Shown piece after piece: positions 35,804 to 46,824 of a stretch of 64,000 nt of DNA. The notes under the pieces are model-generated. The model made no database searches and was not told the origin of the DNA. It saw only the letters and a program-made list of their open reading frames with translations. Both the position numbers and the translations under genes were made by a program. The number at the start of each line of letters is the position of its first letter. Positions within the stretch are counted from its first letter, which is position 1. Origin of the DNA: Tachypleus tridentatus (lineage: Eukaryota > Arthropoda > Merostomata > Xiphosura > Limulidae). The stretch lies in NCBI RefSeq assembly GCF_004210375.1, contig NC_134831.1, forward strand, positions 2,976,001 to 3,040,000, written 5' to 3'.

Positions 35804-35917
35804 ATGGCCTTTCAGCCGTGGGGGTTTTATAATGTGAGTTAATCCCACTAATCGTTAGATAAAAGAGTGGCCCAAGAGGTGGCAGTGGGTGGTGATGACT
35901 AGTTGCCTTCCCTGTAT
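35804..35917 (+). mobile_element. Partial SINE (middle)
   Basis: Body only: CCTTTCAGCCGTGGGGGTTT, then AAAAGAGTGGCCCAAGAGGT and GTGGTGATGACTAGTTGCCT. Both the head and tail are missing. Confidence 0.8.
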
Positions 35918-36520
35918 ATGTATATGTGGGTGTGACACAAAGATTGATAGCTCAATAATGCAAGAAGATTGTGAGTTCAGGTTTTATACATAACTTGTCA
36001 ATATTTATAGTACTTGTGTGTCAAATTTGTTGGACATGCTGAAATATACATATAAGGGTAAAAATAAAATATAAATTTGGAAATCAGATGCATTATGTGA
36101 CTCAGAGTTCATGGTGGAGAAAAAGTAATTCTATGTGCACTTGGATCTTACCCTTTGCATGGGGCTAAAGAACATTTTGTATATTACAGAAATTGAATAT
36201 ATTATATTAAAATGATTTAAGATTGTCAAAGTTATTTTTCTGTATCAAATCTCACACTGTCTGACAACTGTGTAATAAAAATATTAATGTAATTTCTGTT
36301 GTAAAGTTTAATTTATAAGGTTATTGTGTCCAAAGCATACACCTGGTATATGTGGCTGATGGTTTCCTATTGCACATTTCAACAGTTAAATTGCATGTAA
36401 ACCCATAGGTGTTTTGTCCAAAGATGTGACTAGTATGATTAATATGAATATCCATTTCATTCTTCTGCTGCTTGAATATTGCATTGGCTGAACAGTTATC
36501 TTGTGGGAGTAGTTGTGTCA

Positions 36521-36985
36521 TTTTTTCACACTGAGGCTTTTTCCACTGACCTTTGTGTTCGTGGATTCTTACCTGTTACAATATGATGCACTTTGCTTAT
36601 CGTGCCTGGGGTGTAACTTGTTACATGTCTCTTTCTACATGGCACTTCGGTCCCCAGTTTGATCCATTTCTTATTTTCTGGTACCATTAAGTACAAGAGA
36701 TACACCTGTCTTAGAAATTCTAGATCCCTCATCTAAACACATCTTTACAATTTGATTATATAAATACTTTTTGTTGGAAAGGGCTTTTGTACAGCCTTCT
36801 CAAAATCAGTCAGTTATTAAGTGGAATCAGACTACTTACATAATGCTAAGCAGTGTCAAAATGTAGTTTTTGTATGTGCTATTGCACTGCAATTTTGTAT
36901 CAGTTGCAGTTGTCATGCATCTTTTCAATAATACTACACAAGAAGGTTGTTGCACATTTAATGTGTATCTACTTGTAGTCATTTT
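36521..36985 (+). repeat. Unassigned dispersed repeat, copy B
   Basis: Collinear with 14735-15200 (see there). Minus-strand frames of 66 and 68 codons cover 36321-36732, but no family is recognised. Confidence 0.55.
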
Positions 36986-37129
36986 TCTTTACAGCCATAC
37001 CTTAAAGGATTAGTATTTATAGATAAGTTAATATGCACTATTGCTTTAATAAAAGTGTCTTGTATCATTCTGCAAATCTTAAATAGTATACTCATATGGA
37101 AGAAAGGAGTCATTTATTGGCCCAATTTT

Positions 37130-37850
37130 TTTTACCTTCTTCCCTCCAGACTTTGTTCCAGGTGTCCTCCTATCAGATCTGACACTTCACCTTTTTCCTT
37201 GCTTCTTGTCTTCATCTTCCAATGGAGGAGATTCTGCAATCTAGCATGTGGATCACACTTAGTACATTTGCCTCCCACTGTCTCTATCATATTGTAATTT
37301 ATTTATTGTCAGGATCTCATCTACGACTTATTGTAGATAAGTCTGTTCTTCAGACTTTGATACTACTACAACTGGTAGGTTTTTATTCATACTTTCTTTC
37401 GGGAGCCTTTGCCTACTTTTTATAATGTGGATCCCATTCTGTGGCAGGTGGTGCCTGATCAGGTATTCTTTAACCATAAATTTGCACTGTACAGCCATGT
37501 TGACTTGGTCTTTATCTCCCATAGCTTCTCTCACTCACTGTGAAGATGCTGTGTTCCACAAGTTCATTTAATGGGGAATAACCTCACAATATTTTGTTTC
37601 ATAAACATGCCTGAATTGTATCAGTCATAGACTGTCTGGGTAGAACAGAAGGGGATGCTGCCATATCTGGAGTGAATACCTCTGTATGGTCTGCTTTTCA
37701 GAATAAAGTTTTATGGTCACTCATTTCACTGTCTTTGGTGATGACGTTCCTCGGAACTCACCACTGCACTGTCACCCTCCTTTCTTTGAGTGGAGTATGG
37801 GAGTCTTCACCCTTGTCAGTTACAATTGAAGGAAATATTGAATCGTGCAT
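37130..37850 (+). mobile_element. DIRS-type element, 3' fragment (copy 3)
   Basis: Contains MEEILQSSMWITLSTFASH (about 37222-37280), the counterpart of LEEILKLSMWIT in copy 2 and typical of the recombinase C-terminal helix region. The non-coding sequence after it resembles the region after copy 2: TTTATGGTCACTCATTTCAC near 37709 against TTTTATGATAATCTATTGTA near 28760, and TATGGGAGTC near 37796 against TATGAGAGTC near 28844. Only this 3' part is present. Confidence 0.6.
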
Positions 37851-38466
37851 TATAGGGCCAGAAAAACTCAACGACCCAAACTTCTTATTGTTCAACGCGA
37901 GACTTTGTAGTTTACTGATTTGTGAGCTGTAAAACAAGTTGATTTTAACAACGACATCGACTCACTTGGTGCGATGAACGTTCATAAAGGTTTCATGTAT
38001 ATTTACCATTAAATGATTTTCTTTCCTCCTCCATTTGCTTGTTTTAATAAAGTTGTTAACCAAAACTAGTTTTACATTTTTATCGCTGCACAAGAATTCC
38101 AAATAGATAAAAGGATGATATAATACAAGAGAAATATAACTAGCAAGTATTGGGGATATGACCTAAGTTTGATGTAAGTCAAACAGCACTGCTTACGAGA
38201 ACTTCAATTAAATTATTTTAATTAGGAAACAATAAAACTTGCTAATTTTAAAAAACGGATACAGACAATTACACTATATCATTCTCGCAATATTCACATG
38301 TTGTTTTTTCTAAATCTACTTTCGCTCACACTTATTAAGAACTAGGGCTAAATAATGTCAGTTTGTGAATACTAAGAGATTTTGGATTTGTATAGAGTAT
38401 CATATAATCATAATTTAATAAATTTGGTCCATTCAGTACTTCTATTTGAAAAACAAACTAAATATG
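37851..38466. other. Nothing recognised
   Basis: AT-rich sequence between a DIRS fragment and a SINE. CpG becomes more frequent from about here onward. Confidence 0.35.
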
Positions 38467-38737
38467 TTTGTTTTGAATTTCGCGCAAAGCTATACGAGGG
38501 CTATTTGCGCTAGTCGTCCCTAATTTAGCAGTGTAGGATTAGAGAGAAGGCAGTTAGTCATCACCACCCACCGCCTATTCTTGGGCTACTCTTTTACCAA
38601 CGAATAGTGAGATTGACTGGCACATTATAATGTCTTCATGGCTGAAAGGGCGAGTATGTGTGGTGCGATGGGGATTCGAACCTGCGACCCTCGGATAACG
38701 AGTCGAGTTTTTTAACCACCTGACCATGCTGGGACAA
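38467..38737 (-). mobile_element. tRNA-derived SINE
   Basis: Full minus-strand copy. It runs from the tail (GTTTGTTTTGAATTTCGCGC) to the head (GGGGATTCGAACCTGCGACC, then CACCTGACCATGCTGGGAC). No clear target-site duplication. Confidence 0.95.
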
Positions 38738-38883
38738 TTAAGTGTGATTGCTGTAACAAATTCATTTATAAAATTGAAACACGTAAGTTTTTGGACTAGG
38801 TGTGGCCTAAAGGTTAACGCACCCTTACGATAAATTAAAGGATTCACGGTTATGGTTTGGTATCATAGTTCTGCTATAGGAAT

Positions 38884-39106
38884 GATATGGCCAGGTATTT
38901 AGGGCGCTTGATTCGTGATCTAAGGGTCACGAGTTTGAACCTCCGTCACACTAAACATGATCGCCTTTTTAGCGGAGGGGTGAGTTATATGTGACAGTCA
39001 ATCCTACTGTTCATTATAGAGTTGGCAGTGGGTGGTGATGATTAGCTGCCCTTCCTCTTTGATTGCTGAATTAGAGACGGCTAGCGCAGATAACCCTCGT
39101 GTAGTC
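38884..39106 (+). mobile_element. tRNA-derived SINE, internally deleted
   Basis: Head ATGATATGGCCAGGTATTTA and B-box-like CACGAGTTTGAAC. The body lacks the AAAGAGTAGCCCA segment, and the tail is cut after CCCTCGTGTAG. A second SINE follows within 10 bp. Confidence 0.88.
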
Positions 39107-39115
39107 CCCCGCTGA

Positions 39116-39392
39116 TGGCCCAGTGTGGCCAGGTGGTTAAGGCTCTCGACTCGTAATCCGAGAATCGCGGGTTCGAATTCTCGTTACACCAAACATGCTC
39201 GCCCTTACAGCCGTGGAAGCGATATAATGTGACGGTCAATCTCACTATTTGTTGGTACAATAGTAGCCCAAGAGTTGGCGGTGAGTGGTGATGACTAGCT
39301 GCCTTCCCTCTATTCTTACACTGCTAAATTAGGGACGGCTAGCGCAGATAGCCCACGAGTAGCTTTGTGCGAAATTCAAACACCAAACCAAA
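39116..39392 (+). mobile_element. tRNA-derived SINE
   Basis: Full copy. Head GGCCCAGTGTGGCCAGGTGG, B-box GCGGGTTCGAATTC, tail TTTGTGCGAAATTCAAACAC. It is immediately followed by the first copy of a two-copy repeat. Confidence 0.95.
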
Positions 39393-39545
39393 CGAGATTT
39401 TCCCATTAAAAGATGTGCACGTGCGCACGCAACTAAGTAATAATATGTCCAGGAGCATGCCCTCATGTCATTTTAGGATAGGTGCAAGATTTCAAATTTC
39501 TGTGTTCTTTCCTCTTGAAAATATGACGATCACATTACACAGATA
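39393..39545 (+). repeat. Unassigned repeat, copy 1 of 2
   Basis: Matches 39643-39800 over about 150 bp. Shared blocks are AAAAGATG-GCAC followed by TGCGC-CACGC, AGTAATAATA, then GCAAGATTTCAAATTTCTGT/GCAAAATTTCAAGTTTGTAA, and TTCTTTCCTCTT/TTCTTTCCTTTT. Family unknown. Confidence 0.7.
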
Positions 39546-39642
39546 CGAGCCTACGTAAACAGGTGAGTGATTGTCTGTCTTTGATTTCTATTTGTAATAT
39601 AAGGAACCACTTCTTTTTTATGTGATTTTTGGTTAGTTTTCC

Positions 39643-39800
39643 TGACTAAAAAGATGCACATGCGCGCACGCACGTAGACAAGAGAAGTAATAATACACAG
39701 GTGCACACCCTCAGGGTCCACTTAGTATGTTTGCAAAATTTCAAGTTTGTAAATTCTTTCCTTTTGGAGCTATGACAGTCACACACAGACTAATAGACAT
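39643..39800 (+). repeat. Unassigned repeat, copy 2 of 2
   Basis: Second member of the direct pair described at 39393. The copies are about 250 bp apart in the same orientation. Confidence 0.7.
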
Positions 39801-39819
39801 GTCATTCTATTCTTACGTT

Positions 39820-40101
39820 CGTTTGTTTGTTTGTTTTGAATTTCGCGCAAAGCTACTCAAGGACTATATGCGTTAGCCGTCCCTAATTTAGCAATGTAAG
39901 ACAAGAGAGAAGGCAACTAGTCATCACCACCTACCGCCATATCTTGGGCTACTCCTTTACCAACGAATAGTGGGATTGACCATCACATTATAATGCACCC
40001 ACGGCTGAAAGGGCGAGCATGTTTGGTGCGACAGGGATTCGAACCAGCGACCCTCGAATTACGAGTCGAACGCCTTAACCCATTTGGCCATGTCGAGCTT
40101 T
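39820..40101 (-). mobile_element. tRNA-derived SINE
   Basis: Full minus-strand copy with a GTTTGTTTGTTTTGAATTTC tail and the head GGGATTCGAACCAGCGACCC, then CATTTGGCCATGTCGAGC. Confidence 0.95.
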
Positions 40102-41089
40102 TTATATATTATAAGATCAGTTCTAAAGTAGTAAAGGCTTTACATAGATAACCATTACGTAGTCTCACTCGAAAACTTAAATAAAAAATACCCTTAAGTT
40201 TTATAATATTAATTTCTATAGAGAAATTAGAGGAATAGTTAAGCCTAGTGCTGTAAACAATAAACAATACCTCACAAGTGCTTCCAGTTAAATACTGAAA
40301 GAAACAGAAATGCAGCATATTAATTTCGAATCAATTTTATACTGCCACCTCGTGATAAATAAAAGTACACTGTGAAATCGGCCTTCACCTGTTGTATTCT
40401 GGAAACTACAATTAATATTCAATCGTAAAGGCCTGTAGCATGACAATGAATATACATCGCATCGAACAGTGACCTCACGCAATCACAATTATTGGCGAAA
40501 CTTGTTCAGAAAGAAAAAAGAAAGGTAATCAGTGTTCAGGTTGTATTATACACCAAAGTTGTTTTCGTTGTCGTCATAAAGAAAATAGTAGGATAAAGTC
40601 AAATTACAGTACATTTTTTAAAAAAACTTGCATTATGATAAGCTGTTGTACAATAAAAGAGCTGGTTGCACAATGTGCACTCATAAATTATGCCGCTATA
40701 TTACATTTAACAGCATGAAGTGGTGACTAATAATACCCCAGTTACAGTGAAAAATAAACTCGATTTATCTGTTTATATTCGACAAAATATACCTTTGTTT
40801 CATTTGCTGTATGCATTAATTATATGTCTGAACAAAATACTTTGTGCTAGAATTTGCAGACCAAGTTAAAAGTTGAACAAATGTGGTGATGTGAAAACGA
40901 TTCCTCCCTACACCGGTATGACGCTGTAACAAGTGTTAAATTAATGATATATTGGGCTTTATATTTATTTTGTTAATTATAAAAAGGTAACAGTTGTCAT
41001 AGTGTGATTAACAGGTTAACTTGCATGTTAGATATACACGACTGTTTCATTTAAAGCTAATATTGTATCGTGATGGCAATATATAGTAA
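40102..41089. other. Nothing recognised
   Basis: AT-rich sequence with short minus-strand frames only (64-69 codons), and no family resemblance. Confidence 0.35.
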
Positions 41090-41310
41090 AATAATTTATC
41101 TTGCCAACTGGATTCTAAAGTAATTGAACCAGCCTGTGTGGACTTTTGACGAAAAAGAAAATTATTTAAAACTCTGGATTCTACTGTGGTGATTAACTGT
41201 GTAACGAACATTTGTATATATGTTTGACTTGCTTTAACATATTATTTTAAAACAACTGGATTGCATGCTATTTATTTATCGGTTAATATTATCGCCAACA
41301 ACTCATAGGC
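41090..41310 (+). repeat. Unassigned dispersed repeat, copy 1 (LTR-like)
   Basis: Collinear with 49790-50020: GGATTCTAAAGTAATTGAAC against GAATTCTAAAGCAGTTGAAT, then GGACTTTTGACGA/GGACATTTGACAA, then ACATATTATTTTAAAACAAC/ACATTATTTCAAAACAAG and TATTTATCGGTTAATATTAT/TATTTACGTCGAATTTAT. A fragment of the same motif is also present at about 49570-49625. It may be an LTR, but no ends were defined. Confidence 0.5.
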
Positions 41311-42149
41311 ACATACTGTTAAGAATCGCGGCCCTATAAAAATGTGACATTATAGTAAACGAATGATTTGCATATTTATAAGGAAAACTACAGAAGAACA
41401 AGATATCGCTAACTACTAAATGCGAGTTGTGAGTTACGCAGTATTGTTTATCATAAAAAATGGGTTAAATATTATGATATTTTTTATTATTCTTCCTTCA
41501 ATTATTTGATCATAATTTACTCTTTGGTATACTATCATTTCAGTGTTTTCTAAACAAACCGGGTAGAGAAATGTGTAAATTTTACTTAATCTGTTATTTA
41601 TGTTGATTTTAATGGCTAGTATAGTAACAGCTTAGTCGTATCTAAACAAGTGGGGGACTATATTGTTGAAAAGAAATATGTTCTATCAAACTTATCGATA
41701 TAAGTGCTATAGGAATTTGTAAGAAATCTTTCACCCAGTTATTACATATATATATCCAGAACGTTTTCAGTATGCGTTTCTTTCTTCCCAAGTTGGGGAA
41801 TTGCTAGAAAATGCGGCAAACGAACATTTATTAAATGATATGATAACTTATTTCTCAACATTATAGATTATATTGTGCAAAAGGTTAGCATCTATGGCTT
41901 ATCAAATTATGTAACAACTCATTATTCAATGTTTTGTACATTATATCGTACAATGTTATGTTTCTATAATTAATTAAATTACGTAATATTATTGTAAACT
42001 TTATTTTCTTTGTTTGCGAGAGGGCATAGAATATTACAGTTAGACAGACTCATTTATTGAGAAGATGGAGACGGTACAAATACGATATCTCTGTTTTATA
42101 GTTATTTGGGTCAGGGTTCGTCGACCTCTTTCTCCGACATATACGGGTA
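41311..42149. other. Nothing recognised
   Basis: AT-rich sequence without exon or repeat signals that I could support. Confidence 0.35.
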
Positions 42150-42202
42150 AAGCTTTATTTGTGTTGAATATAGCGCAAAGCTGTTCGAGGGCTATCTGCG
42201 CT
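42150..42202 (-). mobile_element. SINE tail fragment
   Basis: TAGCGCAAAGCTGTTCGAGG, then GCTATCTGCGCTTT, is the 3' end of the SINE in minus orientation. The rest is absent. Confidence 0.7.
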
Positions 42203-42344
42203 TTGAGTAAAGCGAAATAGTGAATCAATAAGTAATAAGTGAGAAGTCAGTGAGTCGATTATTTAATGATTGCTTCAGTTTAGTGTTATTTCTGAGAGTT
42301 ATCGCATTTATGAGCAAGGAATTCGATATATGAATTTATTTTGT

Positions 42345-42620
42345 TTGTTTGTTTTTCAATTTCGCACAAAACTACTCGAGGGCTATATGTGCTAGCGGTC
42401 CCTAATTTAGTAGTGCAAGACTAGAGGGAAGGCAACTAGTCATCACCACCCACCGCCAACTCTTGCGCTACTCTTTTACCAACGAATAGTGGGATTGACC
42501 ATCACATTAGAACGCACCCACGGCTGAAAGGGCGAGCATGTTTGGCGCGATGGGGATGCGAACCCGCGACCCTCAGATTACGAGTCGCACGCCTTATCAC
42601 GCTTGGCCATGCCAGACCGC
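42345..42620 (-). mobile_element. tRNA-derived SINE with probable target-site duplication
   Basis: Full minus-strand copy ending CGCTTGGCCATGCCAGACCG. TTTATTTTGT occurs at 42335-42344 and 42621-42630, immediately flanking the element. Confidence 0.93.
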
Positions 42621-43087
42621 TTTATTTTGTAAGTTAGGGATAAATAACATTAGTATCACAGTATCAGTTGAAGCTTTGTATTTGAAGTTAGGCTTATATT
42701 AGTTTTGGAATTTTATGCTGAAGTATTTGTTTACAAAATTAGGCTCACAAGCGAAAGTGTCAAAGAAATAAATTATTTCATTATCATTGCTTGGACTGGA
42801 CTTGGCTTTTTGTCTTCAAATAATCCAAAAGAATTCACCCAATGATACAATTTTTGTAACAATATCCTCTTATAAATATTTTTATTGATTATATTATTCT
42901 ACAGATTAAGCATTTCAGGTTTATTACATGAAATATAATGCTATTCTGTTGTTTTCCATTAGTATAAGGCACGTTTAATTAGCGAAACAAGATATCAAAT
43001 TGCTTTTTTAATGTTTATGGTTGTTGCAAAGTGTTGCATGCGATTGTTATTGTCAGATGCCTTGTAAAAACATTAATACTTCTTTAA

Positions 43088-43212
43088 TACCCTCCGCTAA
43101 TACAGCGGTAAGTCTACTGATTTACAACGCTAAAATAAGAGGTTCAATTTCCCTCGGTAGGCTCAGCAGATAGCCTGATGTGGCTTGGGTATAAGAAAAC
43201 ACACACAGACAC
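43088..43212 (+). mobile_element. Second tRNA-derived SINE family
   Basis: A different short element. CCGCTAATACAGCGGTAAGT is an A-box-like head, and GAGGTTCAATTTCCCTCGG is B-box-like. The body GGCTCAGCAGATAGCCTGAT is followed by a simple tail with AAAACACACACAGACAC. It shares no sequence with the dominant SINE beyond tRNA-like features. Confidence 0.7.
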
Positions 43213-43413
43213 TTCTTTAATATTCTGCTCTAACTATACTTGTATAATAATTAAGTCGAAATTTGTTGGTGTTAATTTTCAAAATATTTATCGTGACGCT
43301 ATAACATTTTAATTCCATCTAAATAGTATTCATTGTTTTCTGTGAACACAATACTTACGAGCTATCAATGTATATACGTTTGTAAAAAAATATATTTCTT
43401 TCATATTAATGTT

Positions 43414-43698
43414 GGCCTGGCATGGCCTAGCGCGTTAAGGCGTGCACTTCGTAATCTGAGGGATCGCGGGTTCGCGCCCGAGTCGCGCCAAAACATGCTC
43501 ACCCTCCCAGCTGTGGGGGCGTTATAATGTGACGGTCAATCCCACTTTTCGTTGGTAAAAGAGTAGCCCAAGAGTTGGCGGTGGGTGGTGATGACTAGCT
43601 GCCTTCCCTCTAGTCTTACACTGCTAAATTAGGGACGACTAGCACAGATAGCCCTCGAGTAGCTTTGTGCGAAATTCCAAAACAAACAAACAAACAAA
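43414..43698 (+). mobile_element. Young-looking SINE (CGCG-rich head subfamily) with target-site duplication
   Basis: Head GGCCTGGCATGGCCTAGCGC and B-box GCGGGTTCGCGCCCGAGTCG define a subfamily shared with the 44167 and 56943 copies. Perfect 9-bp flanks ATTAATGTT lie at 43405-43413 and 43699-43707. The tail is (CAAA)n. Confidence 0.97.
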
Positions 43699-44166
43699 AT
43701 TAATGTTATTTCTAATGTACAAGACATATATCAATCCTATTTCAAAATTCTGTATAACTTTACAAAACGCGTGATGCCTACAAATAAAATCAAATTCTAT
43801 GTGCATTGTTTCTACACTGTATTATGAGAGAAACATGATTAAGTTTCTCCTTTCTACATGAGGGTTTTTATTGATTTTACTCGTGTTGGAACTATTCAAA
43901 TTGAGAGCACGTGTTTAAAAATTTCATTTTGAGCACAATGGAAATATATATTAAAATTATATTTGCTATAATTTTGAATAATAATTATATAAAAGCTGGC
44001 CTTTGCGTAAAATGTACTATTATAAATATTGTTGTAATATATTCTATCGTTGATTATTCGATAAAAAATATTGCCAAGGCCGATATTCATACGTAACGAC
44101 AACGAATTAATTTGTTGTTTTTTTGTTGTTTTTTCATTGACATTTGCTACGATGCAGGTAACGTTC

Positions 44167-44444
44167 GGCCTGGCATGGCCTAGCGCGTTAAGGCGTGCGC
44201 TTCGTAATCTGAGGGTCGCGGGTTCGCGCCCGAGTCGCGCCAAACATGCTCGCCCTCCCAGCCGTGGGGGCGTTATAATGTTACGCTCAATCCCACTATT
44301 CGTTGGTAAAAGAGTAGTCCAAGAGTTGGCGATGGGTGGTGATCACTAGCTGCCTTCCCTCTAGTCTTACACTGCTAAATTAGGGACGGCTAGCACAGAT
44401 AGCACTCGAGTAGCTTTGTGCGAAATTCCAAAACAAACAAACAA
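44167..44444 (+). mobile_element. Young-looking SINE (CGCG-rich head subfamily) with 13-bp target-site duplication
   Basis: Same subfamily as 43414. Perfect 13-bp direct repeats GCAGGTAACGTTC flank it (44154-44166 and 44445-44457). Open frames reading through it on both strands are artefacts of the SINE sequence. Confidence 0.97.
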
Positions 44445-45008
44445 GCAGGTAACGTTCACTTACAGGCTTAACTTCATAAACAACATTTCAACAAAAATTA
44501 TGAGAATAATGGCAGATATGTCTAACTTACTTATTATGTTATCTCCAGAAAATATTTGCTAATCATTCGATAAATAAATATGCTATCTAACGTATTGACA
44601 AACAGACGCACTAACTCTCATTATTTAGCTCACTACTAATACCGAACTGAAAATATCATTGAATCACTACTTCACACACTAAATAACTAACATTTATATC
44701 ATTACTTGCATTCTATTTATTACACGAAACTTCTAGATCATGAAGTAAAGATTAACTTTCTCCAGTAAGCATCAAAATTAAAGCATTATATGTATAGCGT
44801 GTAATTACAGAAGTCGCTGAGTTACATGTCCAAAGTAAAGTGCATGATCTACGAAACTTGTAGTAAAAAAAAAAAAACACATTTTATTATGTTTATTAAC
44901 TGTTGCTACTCTGTTGTGAATTAGATTTAAAAAAATCCATCAAGTTTGTATGAGCATGCATGAGTGTCTCTCAAATTTTTTATATGCATACCCATGAATA
45001 TATATATA

Positions 45009-45430
45009 CTGTAACGGATTTATCGTTATACGTTTATTTTGTTACTTACGTTTGCTTCACTGTAGTTTTCTTTTTTTTCATGTGATGTATTTGTTGGCTT
45101 GTATTGCACAAGTCTCCCCTGTTTTCTAAATTTGTGGAATATTCTCGAGCGTAAGAATCAACAATGTACTAGGTGTGTATGTAATATTAGTCATTGACAG
45201 TATTGTTGCAAGTGAACTTTCGAGAACGTCTCCTAAAAAAGTTTGAGTCTACGCGGCAAAAGAAAGAAGATTACTATTATTGGACAATTTCAGTCAGTGT
45301 ACTTTCGGCCTCGGAAATTATAGTTGTGACGAACTCCTATTAATTGTAAAAAATACATAATTTGACTAGGAGCGTTTATAGGTTTCGAACATTACAAACT
45401 ATTCAACTTCAGCGAATTACTTCGGACAAT
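45009..45430 (-). mobile_element. LTR-like repeat, probable solo copy
   Basis: Opposite-orientation relative of 29440-30035. It starts TGTAACGGATTTATCG, the complement of the CGTTACA end of the other copy. It carries TTTCGAACATTACAAACTAT, then TCAACTTCAGCG (about 45393-45425). No primer-binding-site-like sequence lies beyond its terminus, so a solo LTR is likely. The outer end beyond 45430 is uncertain. Confidence 0.5.
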
Positions 45431-45623
45431 ATTATCTACGAGGATACTGATTAAGTATCTTCATCAGAAAAAGTCAGCTTGCAAGGGAATGAAGCTAGAC
45501 AAGAAAAGTCAGCGTTAGCTGAAGCGAGGTATGACAATATCAACTCAGATTTACATTGTTCGTCGTGGACCTGGACAATTGTCAATAATCCAGTTCTAGA
45601 CCGGATATAAGAATCAGTATTGT

Positions 45624-45880
45624 TTGTTTGTTGTTGTTTTAATTTCACGCAAAGCCACACGAGGGCTATCTGCATTAGCCGTCCCTAATTTAGTAGTGTA
45701 AGACTAGAGGGAATGCAGTTAGTCATCACCACCCACCGCTAACTTCAGGCTACTCTTTTACCAACGAATAATGGAATTGACCGTACCTTTATAATGCTCT
45801 CAAGGCTTAAATGGCGAGCAAGTTTAGTTTGACGGAGATTCGAACCCGCGACCTTCAGATTTCAAGCCATGCCGGGTCTG
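45624..45880 (-). mobile_element. tRNA-derived SINE
   Basis: Minus-strand copy: tail GTTTGTTGTTGTTTTAATTT, B-box AGATTCGAACCCGCGACC. The head is slightly shortened (CAAGCCATGCCGGGTC). Confidence 0.93.
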
Positions 45881-46824
45881 TATATGTAAAACAAACTATA
45901 TAACCATAGTTTTAGACTTGGACGATGTGATATTAATAAATGTGTTGTTTTGATTTTGGCAAGTTATATATTTGTTTTCAACGTATAAAAACAAATAAAT
46001 AGATTATCAGTAAATTAAAATTAACAATTTATTTTTACGACCTCCAGTGGTAACTCATCGAACTTTGATGTGGGGAAAAAACACACGACGCACTCTAATA
46101 TTAAGAATCTGTGTAAAATATGTTTTAAAATGTTGATGTCTTTGAATAATTTCAAACATCCATGGGAGATAATATGCCTGTTGACTTGTTACCTTTTGAC
46201 GTGTTGCATTTTTGTACGTGTGTGTGTGTTATATTTAAAATTCTACTTTCTATGACCCTAGTAAAAGGCAGGCTTAAATTGTGTTCAGACCTTTTATTTT
46301 TGATAAAACTGGATAATAAAACACAATATGGCTGAAACGCATTAAAAGTGCTAAGGCTACAAACTTAACAATGCTTATAGTGCTTTGACTAGGGTTAACA
46401 TGTAGGAATTAGAAAAGTAATTTAATTATTAACTGCTGTAAATGAAGAAGAGCGAGGATAAAACCTGGTATTGGCTTTAGAAACGAAAAATAAGCTAATA
46501 AACTATACCCAAGGAAACCGCCAGTTGGCTATGTTATCATACCAGTTTGGAACTAACAAGGAACTAAAAGTCTAAATAAATTTTATTAAATATTCTTATT
46601 ATCAGGATTAACTAAATAATTTTAATTCGTGTTTTAGAAAATCCACTTTCGATATATAGGCTATAAAACATTTATGGGTGAAGCAGAAAATATATGTATT
46701 ATTTTAATTTGCTGTGTGAAATAATGATATAGTCTGACAAGTTAGCATCCTGTGAAACCAGGTGTATATATAAATCACCAGTCAGAACCTTTTTTACATG
46801 AACAAACGCATCTTTGCGATACAT
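45881..46824. other. Sequence 3' of the galactosyltransferase
   Basis: Probably includes the 3' UTR of the minus-strand gene. TTTATT at 46582-46587 is AATAAA on the minus strand, about 240 bp past the stop. Nothing else was recognised. Confidence 0.4.
46582..46587 (-). terminator. Candidate polyadenylation signal AATAAA (minus strand)
   Basis: Reads TTTATT on the plus strand, about 240 bp downstream of the galactosyltransferase stop. Spacing is reasonable; support is only by motif. Confidence 0.35.

Noticed and set aside
43896..44349. Frames of 92 and 115 codons over the SINE at 44.2 kb
   Set aside because: They read through a SINE with target-site duplications, so they are not genes.
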